Assembly (NCBI GenBank): GCA_964035775.1
Contig: OZ038313.1
Coordinates: 31,465,287 to 31,529,286, forward strand
DNA: 64,000 nt
From: Osedax frankpressi
Lineage: Eukaryota > Annelida > Polychaeta > Sabellida > Siboglinidae
Direction: 5' to 3'
The position numbers were made by a program, and so were the translations under genes. Positions 1 through 8,882 of this stretch are shown piece by piece (within the stretch, counting starts at the first letter, position 1; each line of letters opens with the position of its first letter). The notes under the pieces were generated by a model. The model saw only the letters and a list, made by a program, of their open reading frames with translations. It had not been told where the DNA came from and did not search any database.

Positions 1-64
1 AGTCGATTAAATTACATACTACAAATTTAAATAAAGTATATGGTGATAAACAGTTAGATTTGGT

Positions 65-219
65 AGGCCTAAAAAGGGCTGGTTTGTTAAAAATATATAT
101 AATGAGAGCCGATATAATTCATTAACCACCGAATCCGTAAAGGGTTCGTCCTTGTCGTTCGTCAATGCGTATACAACATCCATAGCAGTAACTGTCTTCC
201 TCTTGGCGTGTTCGGTGTA
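65..219 (-). pseudogene. Histone H4 relic A, unit 1 (least decayed), with stem-loop
   Basis: On the minus strand the codons from 219 downwards read YTEHAKRKTVTAMDVVYAL, identical to H4 residues 72-90. Two extra bases around the Lys91 codon shift the frame. In the shifted frame the gene ends GRTLYGFGG and stop (TAA at 122-124), exactly the H4 C-terminus. Homology fades upstream of Thr71, so about 70% of the gene is missing and no promoter is attached. The histone stem-loop follows at 65-80, 41 nt past the stop, with one mismatched pair in this copy only. It lies on the same strand as H2B and downstream of it. It cannot make H4. It is a host gene remnant and suggests that the ancestral locus had H4 beside H2B. 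Confidence 0.92.
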
Positions 220-680
220 AGATTTATACTCTATAATTTCAAAAAAGAATAAAATGGGATAAAAGATAATATACCTCGACAATAAATCTCAGAACACAAG
301 AATATTGATCTTTGCACATATATATAATTAATAATTGAATATTATATTGTCAACAAATATGAGACATGTTAGAAAATTAAATCTAGATTGTGTAGAATCA
401 TTGAATTTATAATTATTTGTCTATACATTATCTATTATTTCTAAAAAAGGATTTAAAATATATAAAGAATTTTTCAATATACAATAATAGGTTTTAATGA
501 TACATAATATAAACATTACATATACAACACATCTATTTTTTAATCATAATTGATATTGTAAGTATATTTATACTATTTAAGATATATCATTTAACATACA
601 AATTTAAAGTAATACTCATATAATCTAGATGAATTAATTTGATATATTACAAGATGTAAATATACTTGATAAAAGTGGGT
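220..680. other. AT-rich spacer between H4 relic A and the H2B stem-loop
   Basis: No gene seen. Very AT-rich, with many stops in all frames. No purine-rich histone downstream element is evident just past the H2B stem-loop. The segment recurs in every unit, from 501 to 41 bases left of each H2B stop codon, and is almost invariant. Exceptions are a C-to-A change near 44524 and 50298 in units 16 and 18. Confidence 0.8.
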
Positions 681-696
681 AGCCCTGAAAAGGGCT
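681..696 (-). terminator. Histone 3' stem-loop of H2B, unit 1
   Basis: The minus strand reads AGCCCTTTTCAGGGCT: a perfect 6 bp stem with a TTTC loop, followed by ACCCA, as in the metazoan consensus bound by SLBP. It begins 25 nt past the stop codon. It marks a non-polyadenylated, cell-cycle-regulated mRNA. Confidence 0.96.
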
Positions 697-720
697 GATT
701 GGTTATAGTGTATTAGAAAT

Positions 721-1095
721 CTATTTGGAACTAGTATATTTGGTAACTGCTTTAGTACCTTCGCTTACGGCATGCTTGGCTAATTCACCGGGAAGTAAAA
801 GACGGACAGCAGTTTGAATTTCGCGGCTAGAGATGGTTGAACGTTTGTTGTAGTGAGCTAAACGAGAAGCTTCGTTAGCTATACGTTCGAACAGGTCATT
901 AACGAAGGAGTTCATGATACTCATAGCTTTGCTGGAAACACCGGTATCGGGATGTACTTGTTTCAATACTTTGTAGATGTAGATAGCATAAGATTCCTTC
1001 CTTTTCTTATGACGTTTCTTTCCATCTGTGCGTGTAGTCTTGGTAGTCTTCTGGACGGCCTTCTTAGAACCTTTAGACGCTACTTTGGGAGGCAT
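721..1095 (-). CDS. H2B: Histone H2B, copy 1
   Basis: Core histone H2B; pairs with H2A, and two H2A-H2B dimers complete the nucleosome in the nucleus. The 124-residue product is one longer than Drosophila H2B. Residues 1-34 are the basic tail, starting MPPK and including [11 protein letters not shown]. The histone fold covers about 35-100 (helix 1 from [16 protein letters not shown], long helix 2 about 53-81, helix 3 about 88-99). The C-terminal helix ends in AVTKYTSSK, with the conserved ubiquitination lysine at 119. The start is fixed by the family-typical MPPK and by a TATA box 46 nt upstream. The gene is intronless, ends TAG, and is followed by a histone stem-loop. Compared with Drosophila H2B from memory, Leu68, Asn74 and Ser89 differ and the tail is rearranged. 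Ile72 is ATA here and ATC in all other copies. H2B family assignment is certain; whether it is the only canonical H2B of this genome is not known. Confidence 0.98.
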   Translation of the reverse strand: MPPKVASKGSKKAVQKTTKTTRTDGKKRHKKRKESYAIYIYKVLKQVHPDTGVSSKAMSIMNSFVNDLFERIANEASRLAHYNKRSTISSREIQTAVRLLLPGELAKHAVSEGTKAVTKYTSSK

Positions 1096-1113
1096 ATTGA
1101 GTGTAGGATCGAT

Positions 1114-1196
1114 AATGATACAAATGTATTAACATTTTTATTTATAAACAAATAGATATATATATTGACCAATGAAAAGCCAATCATTTATCCAAT
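1114..1196 (-). promoter_or_regulatory. H2B core promoter, unit 1
   Basis: TATA box TTTATAAA at 1141-1148. An initiator-like TCATT at 1118-1114 puts a likely start at A1116, about 31 nt below the TATA box, giving a 5' leader of about 21 nt. Three CCAAT motifs on the plus strand lie at 1169, 1180 and 1192, and one on the minus strand at 1247-1243. The start site is inferred. Confidence 0.7.
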
Positions 1197-1739
1197 AGGA
1201 ATTACATATATTATTAACCATACAAATAATTAAATTACTTTGATTGGTTACCTTCAATTAACATTTAAATGTCGATCCAATACGTATCTTATATATACGA
1301 GTATATATCATATTATATATCACGAGTATCTTATACATTTCGCTGAAAGTTAAATAGAATAATAAAATCGAATTAGTATGCAAATAATAACAAACGAAAC
1401 GATTAACTGTCATATATAGATATATATCTATGTAAAAGTTGATACCAGATTTATTAGTGCACGTATAAATATATGTTTAAACTACTCTTCACCTACCTAT
1501 GCATTCACTCTAAACATATAATATTAAGTAACGTTTTTAAATGGTTAACGGTTAATGTGATAATTATTAAAAATAAAACATATACTAATTAAATAATAAT
1601 AGTATAAACGTGGTACGATATATATATATGTTTGAAATATATATTTCTATCGTATATAACAATACATATACGCACTTATTCATTAATATAATACATTATT
1701 ATCATATAGTAAATTATTGCATAACTACTAATAAGTTTA
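1197..1739. other. AT-rich upstream spacer with CCAAT, octamer and palindromes
   Basis: No gene seen. Holds a minus-strand CCAAT (1243-1247), a plus-strand CCAAT (1277-1281), the octamer at 1378-1385, a perfect 16 bp AT-rich palindrome at 1416-1431, and a 7 bp inverted pair TACGATA/TATCGTA near 1616-1656. A slightly GC-richer patch near 1480-1510 is unexplained. Recurs in every unit, about 476 to 1016 bases right of each H2B stop. Confidence 0.7.
1378..1385 (-). promoter_or_regulatory. Octamer ATTTGCAT upstream of H2B
   Basis: Exact octamer, in the orientation used in vertebrate H2B promoters, but 283 nt upstream of the start codon instead of close to the TATA box. Present in all 22 units, 657-664 bases right of the H2B stop. 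Function is uncertain: it is a short AT-rich motif in AT-rich DNA. Confidence 0.35.
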
Positions 1740-1850
1740 ATGTATGAATCTATTTTAATAATTTAGGAAATTGGTAGCCAATGTAAATTGTACGTGAATT
1801 ATATTTAAGTACGATCAATTTAATATTTTACTTAAATAATAGATAAAATA
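1740..1850. repeat. 111 bp direct repeat, left copy (unit 1)
   Basis: Matches 2088-2198 except at 1783 (G here, A there) and 1835 (A here, C there). The two copies lie 348 bp apart and bracket H4 relic B. Contains an inverted CCAAT pair, ATTGGTAGCCAAT, at 1770-1782. Recurs in units 2-22, 1017 bases right of the H2B stop. Confidence 0.93.
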
Positions 1851-1906
1851 ATTGTATAATAATATCTCTAATTTAAAGTATATTATGATAAACAGTTAAA
1901 CTTGGT

Positions 1907-2080
1907 AGCTCTAAAAAGGGCTGATTATAAATAATTGAAATGAGAGCATCGATGCGTCAAAGACGAATCCTTCCCGGATTCGGTAGTTTATGAATTGTAG
2001 AACTGTATAATTCATAAACTAAATACGTAAAGGGTTCGCCCTTCATGCATCGATGCGTATAAAACATCCTTAGCAGTAAC
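1907..2080 (-). pseudogene. Histone H4 relic B with inverted duplication, unit 1
   Basis: The minus strand from 2080 reads VTAKDVLYASMHEGRTLYVFSL and stop (TGA at 2012-2014), clearly H4 residues 81-102 with substitutions. An ATG at 2089-2087 gives a 25-codon open frame, probably by chance. A second, inverted copy of the H4 end lies at 1946-1993 on the plus strand, reading ASMRQRRILPGFGSL and stop. A decayed stem-loop (one mismatched pair) sits at 1907-1922. Homology to relic A extends about 40 bp past the stem-loop, so B is a diverged duplicate of the 3' end of relic A. Not coding. Confidence 0.88.
1946..2056. repeat. Foldback hairpin made from two inverted H4 3' ends
   Basis: Arms are 1946-1996 and 2009-2056, with a 12 nt loop. 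The inner 13 bp (TAGTTTATGAATT) and outer 10 bp pair perfectly; the middle is about 60-70% paired. Both arms share derived H4 changes (the ASM and SL codons), so one was copied from the other after those changes. The inverted arm sits inside the 3' untranslated region of relic B. The same foldback is in every unit, 1223 to 1333 bases right of the H2B stop. Confidence 0.85.
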
Positions 2081-2087
2081 TATATTC

Positions 2088-2198
2088 ATGTATGAATCTA
2101 TTTTAATAATTTAGGAAATTGGTAGCCAATATAAATTGTACGTGAATTATATTTAAGTACGATCAATTTAATATTTTACTTACATAATAGATAAAATA
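2088..2198. repeat. 111 bp direct repeat, right copy (unit 1)
   Basis: Right-hand partner of 1740-1850. It carries A and C at the two marker sites. Lies 1365 bases right of the H2B stop in units 2-22, except that units 7, 10, 11 and 12 are one base shorter and units 5 and 13 have an extra copy. Confidence 0.93.
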
Positions 2199-2953
2199 TA
2201 TATATGAAATTATTCGAGTATTTCTAAAATATAATTTTCTGCGATATTATAAAATACTCAAAACGATTTAATATTACATATTAAAACTTATTATGAGCGT
2301 AACTAAATATATCCGAATCGTTTTTAGGAATATATACGGAAAATTAGAAGAGTAATTGCGGAATTCGACAAATAACGAAATACATCGATTTTAATAAACC
2401 GTTAAATTAAATTTTCAAATAATTTTTATTTTAAAACGGTTTTATCGAACAAAATACGACGATTTAGAAGATACGGTTTCTTTAAAAGTATTTGATAAAT
2501 TAGTAGTGTATTTAGCAGTACTTATTTATAATAAACGATCGCTTGGAAATAAAGAAGTTGTAAAATATTATTGAATTTAACCGGCACTCGTCAAATAACA
2601 AATTCCCAACGATTTCTTATTAGTTAATACAATAGTAGATTTTTAAATTGTTATATATAAATATTAAACTATATACCCTTCATTTATGTATATTTTTCTA
2701 TTTTAATAATATCTACAATCTCGGAGCATGTAGAATATATTAACTACACTAGCTTGCAATATTATGATATAAAACCTAGAATGTAGAATATATGAACTGT
2801 TATAGACTGTACTTCTAAATTTTATTTATTCAATAACTTTTGCTTGTTATATATAATATATTTAATTCGAATATACATATATATTTATAAGTCGATTAAA
2901 TTACATACTACAAATTTAAATAAAGTATATGGTGATAAACAGTTAGATTTGGT
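2199..2953. other. AT-rich spacer with an unexplained open frame
   Basis: No recognised gene. The plus strand has 58 codons free of stops at 2398-2571 (stop 2572-2574), with no ATG at its start. I recognise no family in it. An inverted pair GAGTATTT/AAATACTC lies near 2217-2260. The segment fills the right part of each unit up to the next H4 relic A. The open frame lies 1675-1851 bases right of the H2B stop in normal-length units 2-22. Confidence 0.6.
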
Positions 2954-3108
2954 AGCCCTAAAAAGGGCTGGTTTGTTAAAAATATATATAATGAGAGCCG
3001 ATATAATTCATTAACCACCGAATCCGTAAAGGGTTCGTCCTTGTCGTTCGTCAATGCGTATACAACATCCGTAGCAGTAACTGTCTTACTCTTGGCGTGT
3101 TCGGTGTA
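2954..3108 (-). pseudogene. Histone H4 relic A, unit 2
   Basis: As in unit 1, but Arg78 has become Ser and Met84 has become Thr (AKSKTVTATDVVYAL), as in all units 2-22. The stem-loop at 2954-2969 is a perfect 6 bp stem with a TTTT loop. TAA at 3011-3013. Confidence 0.92.
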
Positions 3109-3569
3109 AGATTTATACTCTATAATTTCAAAAAAGAATAAAATGGGATAAAAGATAATATACCTCGACAATAAATCTCAGAACACAAGAATATTGATCT
3201 TTGCACATATATATAATTAATAATTGAATATTATATTGTCAACAAATATGAGACATGTTAGAAAATTAAATCTAGATTGTGTAGAATCATTGAATTTATA
3301 ATTATTTGTCTATACATTATCTATTATTTCTAAAAAAGGATTTAAAATATATAAAGAATTTTTCAATATACAATAATAGGTTTTAATGATACATAATATA
3401 AACATTACATATACAACACATCTATTTTTTAATCATAATTGATATTGTAAGTATATTTATACTATTTAAGATATATCATTTAACATACAAATTTAAAGTA
3501 ATACTCATATAATCTAGATGAATTAATTTGATATATTACAAGATGTAAATATACTTGATAAAAGTGGGT

Positions 3570-3585
3570 AGCCCTGAAGAGGGCT
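3570..3585 (-). terminator. H2B stem-loop, unit 2 (variant loop)
   Basis: Stem intact, but the loop is CTTC instead of TTTC (AGCCCTCTTCAGGGCT). Confidence 0.94.
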
Positions 3586-3609
3586 GATTGGTTATAGTGT
3601 ATTAGAAAT

Positions 3610-3984
3610 CTATTTGGAACTAGTATATTTGGTAACTGCTTTAGTACCTTCGCTTACGGCATGCTTGGCTAATTCACCGGGAAGTAAAAGACGGACAGCA
3701 GTTTGAATTTCGCGGCTAGAGATGGTTGAACGTTTGTTGTAGTGAGCTAAACGAGAAGCTTCGTTAGCGATACGTTCGAACAGGTCATTAACGAAGGAGT
3801 TCATGATACTCATAGCTTTGCTGGAAACACCGGTATCGGGATGTACTTGTTTCAATACTTTGTAGATGTAGATAGCATAAGATTCCTTCCTTTTCTTATG
3901 ACGTTTCTTTCCATCTGTGCGTGTAGTCTTGGTAGTCTTCTGGACGGCCTTCTTAGAACCTTTAGACGCTACTTTGGGAGGCAT
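3610..3984 (-). CDS. H2B: Histone H2B, copy 2
   Basis: Protein identical to copy 1; its coding DNA is the array consensus, with Ile72 as ATC. It is one of four copies with the CTTC stem-loop variant, so it may test whether 3' processing differs among copies. Confidence 0.98.
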   Translation of the reverse strand: MPPKVASKGSKKAVQKTTKTTRTDGKKRHKKRKESYAIYIYKVLKQVHPDTGVSSKAMSIMNSFVNDLFERIANEASRLAHYNKRSTISSREIQTAVRLLLPGELAKHAVSEGTKAVTKYTSSK

Positions 3985-4002
3985 ATTGAGTGTAGGATCG
4001 AT

Positions 4003-4085
4003 AATGATACAAATGTATTAAAAATTTTATTTATAAACAAATAGATATATATATTGACCAATGAAAAGCCAATCATTTATCCAAT
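4003..4085 (-). promoter_or_regulatory. H2B core promoter, unit 2
   Basis: TATA box at 4030-4037. The sequence just left of it reads AAAAATTTTA, the form typical of units 2-14 and 17. Three plus-strand CCAAT motifs follow. Confidence 0.7.
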
Positions 4086-4793
4086 AGGAATTACATATAT
4101 TATTAACCATACAAATAATTAAATTACTTTGATTGGTTACCTTCAATTAACATTTAAATGTCGATCCAATATGTATCTTATATATACGAGTATATATCAT
4201 ATTATATATCACGAGTATCTTATACATTTCGCTGAAAGTTAAATAGAATAATAAAATCGAATTAGTATGCAAATAATAACAAACGAAACGATTAACTGTC
4301 ATATATAGATATATATCTATGTAAAAGTTGATACCAGATTTATTATTGCACGTATACATATATGTTTACACTACTCTTCACCTACCTATGCATTCACTCT
4401 AAACATATAATATTAAGTAACGTTTTTAAATGGTTAACGGTTAATGTGATAATTATTAAAAATAAAACATATACTAATTAAATAATAATAATCTAAACGT
4501 GGTACGATATATATATGTTTGAAATATATATTTCTATCGTATATAACAATACATATACGCACTGATTCATTAATATAATACATTATTATCATATAGTAAA
4601 TTATTGCATAACTACTAATAAGTTTAATGTATGAATCTATTTTAATAATTTAGGAAATTGGTAGCCAATGTAAATTGTACGTGAATTATATTTAAGTACG
4701 ATCAATTTAATATTTTACTTAAATAATAGATAAAATAATTGTATAATAATATCTCTAATTTAAAGTATATTATGATAAACAGTTAAACTTGGT

Positions 4794-4967
4794 AGCTCTA
4801 AAAAGGGCTGATTATAAATAATTGAAATGAGAGCATCGATGCGTCAAAGACGAATCCTTCCCGGATTCGGTAGTTTATGAATTGTAGAACTGTATAATTC
4901 ATAAACTAAATACGTAAAGGGTTCGCCCTTCATGCATCGATGCGTATAAAACATCCTTAGCAGTAAC
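4794..4967 (-). pseudogene. Histone H4 relic B, unit 2
   Basis: Consensus form of relic B: H4 residues 81-102 on the minus strand from 4967 to the TGA at 4899-4901, with the inverted arm to its left and the mismatched stem-loop at 4794-4809. Confidence 0.88.
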
Positions 4968-5840
4968 TATATTCATGTATGAATCTATTTTAATAATTTA
5001 GGAAATTGGTAGCCAATATAAATTGTACGTGAATTATATTTAAGTACGATCAATTTAATATTTTACTTACATAATAGATAAAATATATATATGAAATTAT
5101 TCGAGTATTTCTAAAATATAATTTTCTGCGATATTATAAAATACTCAAAACGATTTAATATTACATATTAAAACTTATTATGAGCGTAACTAAATATATC
5201 CGAATCGTTTTTAGGAATATATACGGAAAATTAGAAGAGTAATTGCGGAATTCGACAAATAACGAAATAAATCGATTTTAATAAACCGTTAAATTAAATT
5301 TTCAAATAATTTTTATTTTAAAACGGTTTTATCGAACAAAATACGACGATTTAGAAGATACGGTTTCTTTAAAAGTATTTGATAAATTAGTAGTGTATTT
5401 AGCAGTACTTATTTATAATAAACGATCGCTTGGAAATAAAGAAGTTGTAAAATATTATTGAATTTAACCGGCACTCGTCAAATAACAAATTCCCAACGAT
5501 TTCTTATTAGTTAATACAATAGTAGATTTTTAAATTGTTATATATAAATATTAAACTATATACCCTTCATTTATGTATATTTTTCTATTTTAATAATATC
5601 TACAATCTCGGAGCATGTAGAATATATTAACTACACTAGCTTGCAATATTATGATATAAAACCTAGAATGTAGAATATATGAACTGTTATAGACTGTACT
5701 TCTAAATTTTATTTATTCAATAACTTTTGCTTGTTATATATAATATATTTAATTCGAATATACATATATATTTATAAGTCGATTAAATTACATACTACAA
5801 ATTTAAATAAAGTATATGGTGATAAACAGTTAGATTTGGT

Positions 5841-5995
5841 AGCCCTAAAAAGGGCTGGTTTGTTAAAAATATATATAATGAGAGCCGATATAATTCATTA
5901 ACCACCGAATCCGTAAAGGGTTCGTCCTTGTCGTTCGTCAATGCGTATACAACATCCGTAGCAGTAACTGTCTTACTCTTGGCGTGTTCGGTGTA
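5841..5995 (-). pseudogene. Histone H4 relic A, unit 3
   Basis: Consensus relic (Ser78, Thr84, frameshift at codon 91, GRTLYGFGG in the shifted frame), with perfect stem-loop at 5841-5856. Confidence 0.92.
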
Positions 5996-6456
5996 AGATT
6001 TATACTCTATAATTTCAAAAAAGAATAAAATGGGATAAAAGATAATATACCTCGACAATAAATCTCAGAACACAAGAATATTGATCTTTGCACATATATA
6101 TAATTAATAATTGAATATTATATTGTCAACAAATATGAGACATGTTAGAAAATTAAATCTAGATTGTGTAGAATCATTGAATTTATAATTATTTGTCTAT
6201 ACATTATCTATTATTTCTAAAAAAGGATTTAAAATATATAAAGAATTTTTCAATATACAATAATAGGTTTTAATGATACATAATATAAACATTACATATA
6301 CAACACATCTATTTTTTAATCATAATTGATATTGTAAGTATATTTATACTATTTAAGATATATCATTTAACATACAAATTTAAAGTAATACTCATATAAT
6401 CTAGATGAATTAATTTGATATATTACAAGATGTAAATATACTTGATAAAAGTGGGT

Positions 6457-6472
6457 AGCCCTGAAAAGGGCT
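6457..6472 (-). terminator. H2B stem-loop, unit 3
   Basis: Perfect stem, TTTC loop, ACCCA after it. Confidence 0.96.
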
Positions 6473-6496
6473 GATTGGTTATAGTGTATTAGAAAT

Positions 6497-6871
6497 CTAT
6501 TTGGAACTAGTATATTTGGTAACTGCTTTAGTACCTTCGCTTACGGCATGCTTGGCTAATTCACCGGGAAGTAAAAGACGGACAGCAGTTTGAATTTCGC
6601 GGCTAGAGATGGTTGAACGTTTGTTGTAGTGAGCTAAACGAGAAGCTTCGTTAGCGATACGTTCGAACAGGTCATTAACGAAGGAGTTCATGATACTCAT
6701 AGCTTTGCTGGAAACACCGGTATCGGGATGTACTTGTTTCAATACTTTGTAGATGTAGATAGCATAAGATTCCTTCCTTTTCTTATGACGTTTCTTTCCA
6801 TCTGTGCGTGTAGTCTTGGTAGTCTTCTGGACGGCCTTCTTAGAACCTTTAGACGCTACTTTGGGAGGCAT
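6497..6871 (-). CDS. H2B: Histone H2B, copy 3
   Basis: Coding DNA matches the array consensus; complete 124-residue H2B with TATA box and stem-loop at the standard spacing. Confidence 0.98.
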   Translation of the reverse strand: MPPKVASKGSKKAVQKTTKTTRTDGKKRHKKRKESYAIYIYKVLKQVHPDTGVSSKAMSIMNSFVNDLFERIANEASRLAHYNKRSTISSREIQTAVRLLLPGELAKHAVSEGTKAVTKYTSSK

Positions 6872-6889
6872 ATTGAGTGTAGGATCGAT

Positions 6890-6972
6890 AATGATACAAA
6901 TGTATTAAAAATTTTATTTATAAACAAATAGATATATATATTGACCAATGAAAAGCCAATCATTTATCCAAT
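6890..6972 (-). promoter_or_regulatory. H2B core promoter, unit 3
   Basis: TATA box at 6917-6924; CCAAT cluster as in unit 2. Confidence 0.7.
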
Positions 6973-7680
6973 AGGAATTACATATATTATTAACCATACA
7001 AATAATTAAATTACTTTGATTGGTTACCTTCAATTAACATTTAAATGTCGATCCAATATGTATCTTATATATACGAGTATATATCATATTATATATCACG
7101 AGTATCTTATACATTTCGCTGAAAGTTAAATAGAATAATAAAATCGAATTAGTATGCAAATAATAACAAACGAAACGATTAACTGTCATATATAGATATA
7201 TATCTATGTAAAAGTTGATACCAGATTTATTATTGCACGTATACATATATGTTTACACTACTCTTCACCTACCTATGCATTCACTCTAAACATATAATAT
7301 TAAGTAACGTTTTTAAATGGTTAACGGTTAATGTGATAATTATTAAAAATAAAACATATACTAATTAAATAATAATAATCTAAACGTGGTACGATATATA
7401 TATGTTTGAAATATATATTTCTATCGTATATAACAATACATATACGCACTGATTCATTAATATAATACATTATTATCATATAGTAAATTATTGCATAACT
7501 ACTAATAAGTTTAATGTATGAATCTATTTTAATAATTTAGGAAATTGGTAGCCAATGTAAATTGTACGTGAATTATATTTAAGTACGATCAATTTAATAT
7601 TTTACTTAAATAATAGATAAAATAATTGTATAATAATATCTCTAATTTAAAGTATATTATGATAAACAGTTAAACTTGGT

Positions 7681-7854
7681 AGCTCTAAAAAGGGCTGATT
7701 ATAAATAATTGAAATGAGAGCATCGATGCGTCAAAGACGAATCCTTCCCGGATTCGGTAGTTTATGAATTGTAGAACTGTATAATTCATAAACTAAATAC
7801 GTAAAGGGTTCGCCCTTCATGCATCGATGCGTATAAAACATCCTTAGCAGTAAC
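7681..7854 (-). pseudogene. Histone H4 relic B, unit 3
   Basis: Consensus form with foldback; stem-loop remnant at 7681-7696. Confidence 0.88.
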
Positions 7855-8727
7855 TATATTCATGTATGAATCTATTTTAATAATTTAGGAAATTGGTAGC
7901 CAATATAAATTGTACGTGAATTATATTTAAGTACGATCAATTTAATATTTTACTTACATAATAGATAAAATATATATATGAAATTATTCGAGTATTTCTA
8001 AAATATAATTTTCTGCGATATTATAAAATACTCAAAACGATTTAATATTACATATTAAAACTTATTATGAGCGTAACTAAATATATCCGAATCGTTTTTA
8101 GGAATATATACGGAAAATTAGAAGAGTAATTGCGGAATTCGACAAATAACGAAATACATCGATTTTAATAAACCGTTAAATTAAATTTTCAAATAATTTT
8201 TATTTTAAAACGGTTTTATCGAACAAAATACGACGATTTAGAAGATACGGTTTCTTTAAAAGTATTTGATAAATTAGTAGTGTATTTAGCAGTACTTATT
8301 TATAATAAACGATCGCTTGGAAATAAAGAAGTTGTAAAATATTATTGAATTTAACCGGCACTCGTCAAATAACAAATTCCCAACGATTTCTTATTAGTTA
8401 ATACAATAGTAGATTTTTAAATTGTTATATATAAATATTAAACTATATACCCTTCATTTATGTATATTTTTCTATTTTAATAATATCTACAATCTCGGAG
8501 CATGTAGAATATATTAACTACACTAGCTTGCAATATTATGATATAAAACCTAGAATGTAGAATATATGAACTGTTATAGACTGTACTTCTAAATTTTATT
8601 TATTCAATAACTTTTGCTTGTTATATATAATATATTTAATTCGAATATACATATATATTTATAAGTCGATTAAATTACATACTACAAATTTAAATAAAGT
8701 ATATGGTGATAAACAGTTAGATTTGGT

Positions 8728-8882
8728 AGCCCTAAAAAGGGCTGGTTTGTTAAAAATATATATAATGAGAGCCGATATAATTCATTAACCACCGAATCCG
8801 TAAAGGGTTCGTCCTTGTCGTTCGTCAATGCGTATACAACATCCGTAGCAGTAACTGTCTTACTCTTGGCGTGTTCGGTGTA
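8728..8882 (-). pseudogene. Histone H4 relic A, unit 4
   Basis: Consensus relic with perfect stem-loop at 8728-8743. Confidence 0.92.

Larger units (their letters stand above)
1..2889. repeat. Unit 1 (most divergent copy)
   Basis: Private marks: H4 relic A still encodes Arg78 and Met84 of H4; one mismatch in the stem-loop of relic A; Ile72 codon ATA in H2B; a 2 bp longer AT run near 1620; several substitutions between 1130 and 1670. It shares with unit 3 a C near 2382 that is A in the other units. Confidence 0.95.
2890..5776. repeat. Unit 2
   Basis: 2887 bp, the commonest length. Marked by the altered H2B stem-loop shared with units 4, 7 and 14. Confidence 0.97.
5777..8663. repeat. Unit 3
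   Basis: 2887 bp. Shares with unit 1 the C in AAATACATCG near 8157; units 2 and 4-22 have A. Confidence 0.97.

Noticed and set aside
219-262. Pyrimidine-rich tract ending in AG just before H4 relic A (minus strand), like a splice acceptor
   Set aside because: Replication-dependent H4 genes lack introns, the stem-loop marks this as that class, and no upstream H4 exon is visible.
19-282. 87-codon minus-strand open frame across H4 relic A, repeated in every unit
   Set aside because: It reads the H4 frame for only about 19 residues and runs through AT-rich flanks on both sides, out of frame with the real H4 end. It has no promoter. It is a by-product of the relic.
952-1155. 67-codon plus-strand open frame overlapping H2B
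   Set aside because: It is the antisense shadow of the H2B coding sequence, with no family resemblance and no promoter of its own.
1416-1431. Perfect 16 bp palindrome ATAGATATATATCTAT in the upstream spacer
   Set aside because: Made of AT dinucleotide runs and partly altered in units 16, 18 and 19; too simple to call an operator or origin.
4147-4359. 70-codon minus-strand open frame upstream of H2B, present in most units
   Set aside because: Low-complexity AT-rich composition (mostly Tyr, Ile, Asn, Lys), broken in units 1, 16, 18 and 19, and no recognisable domain.
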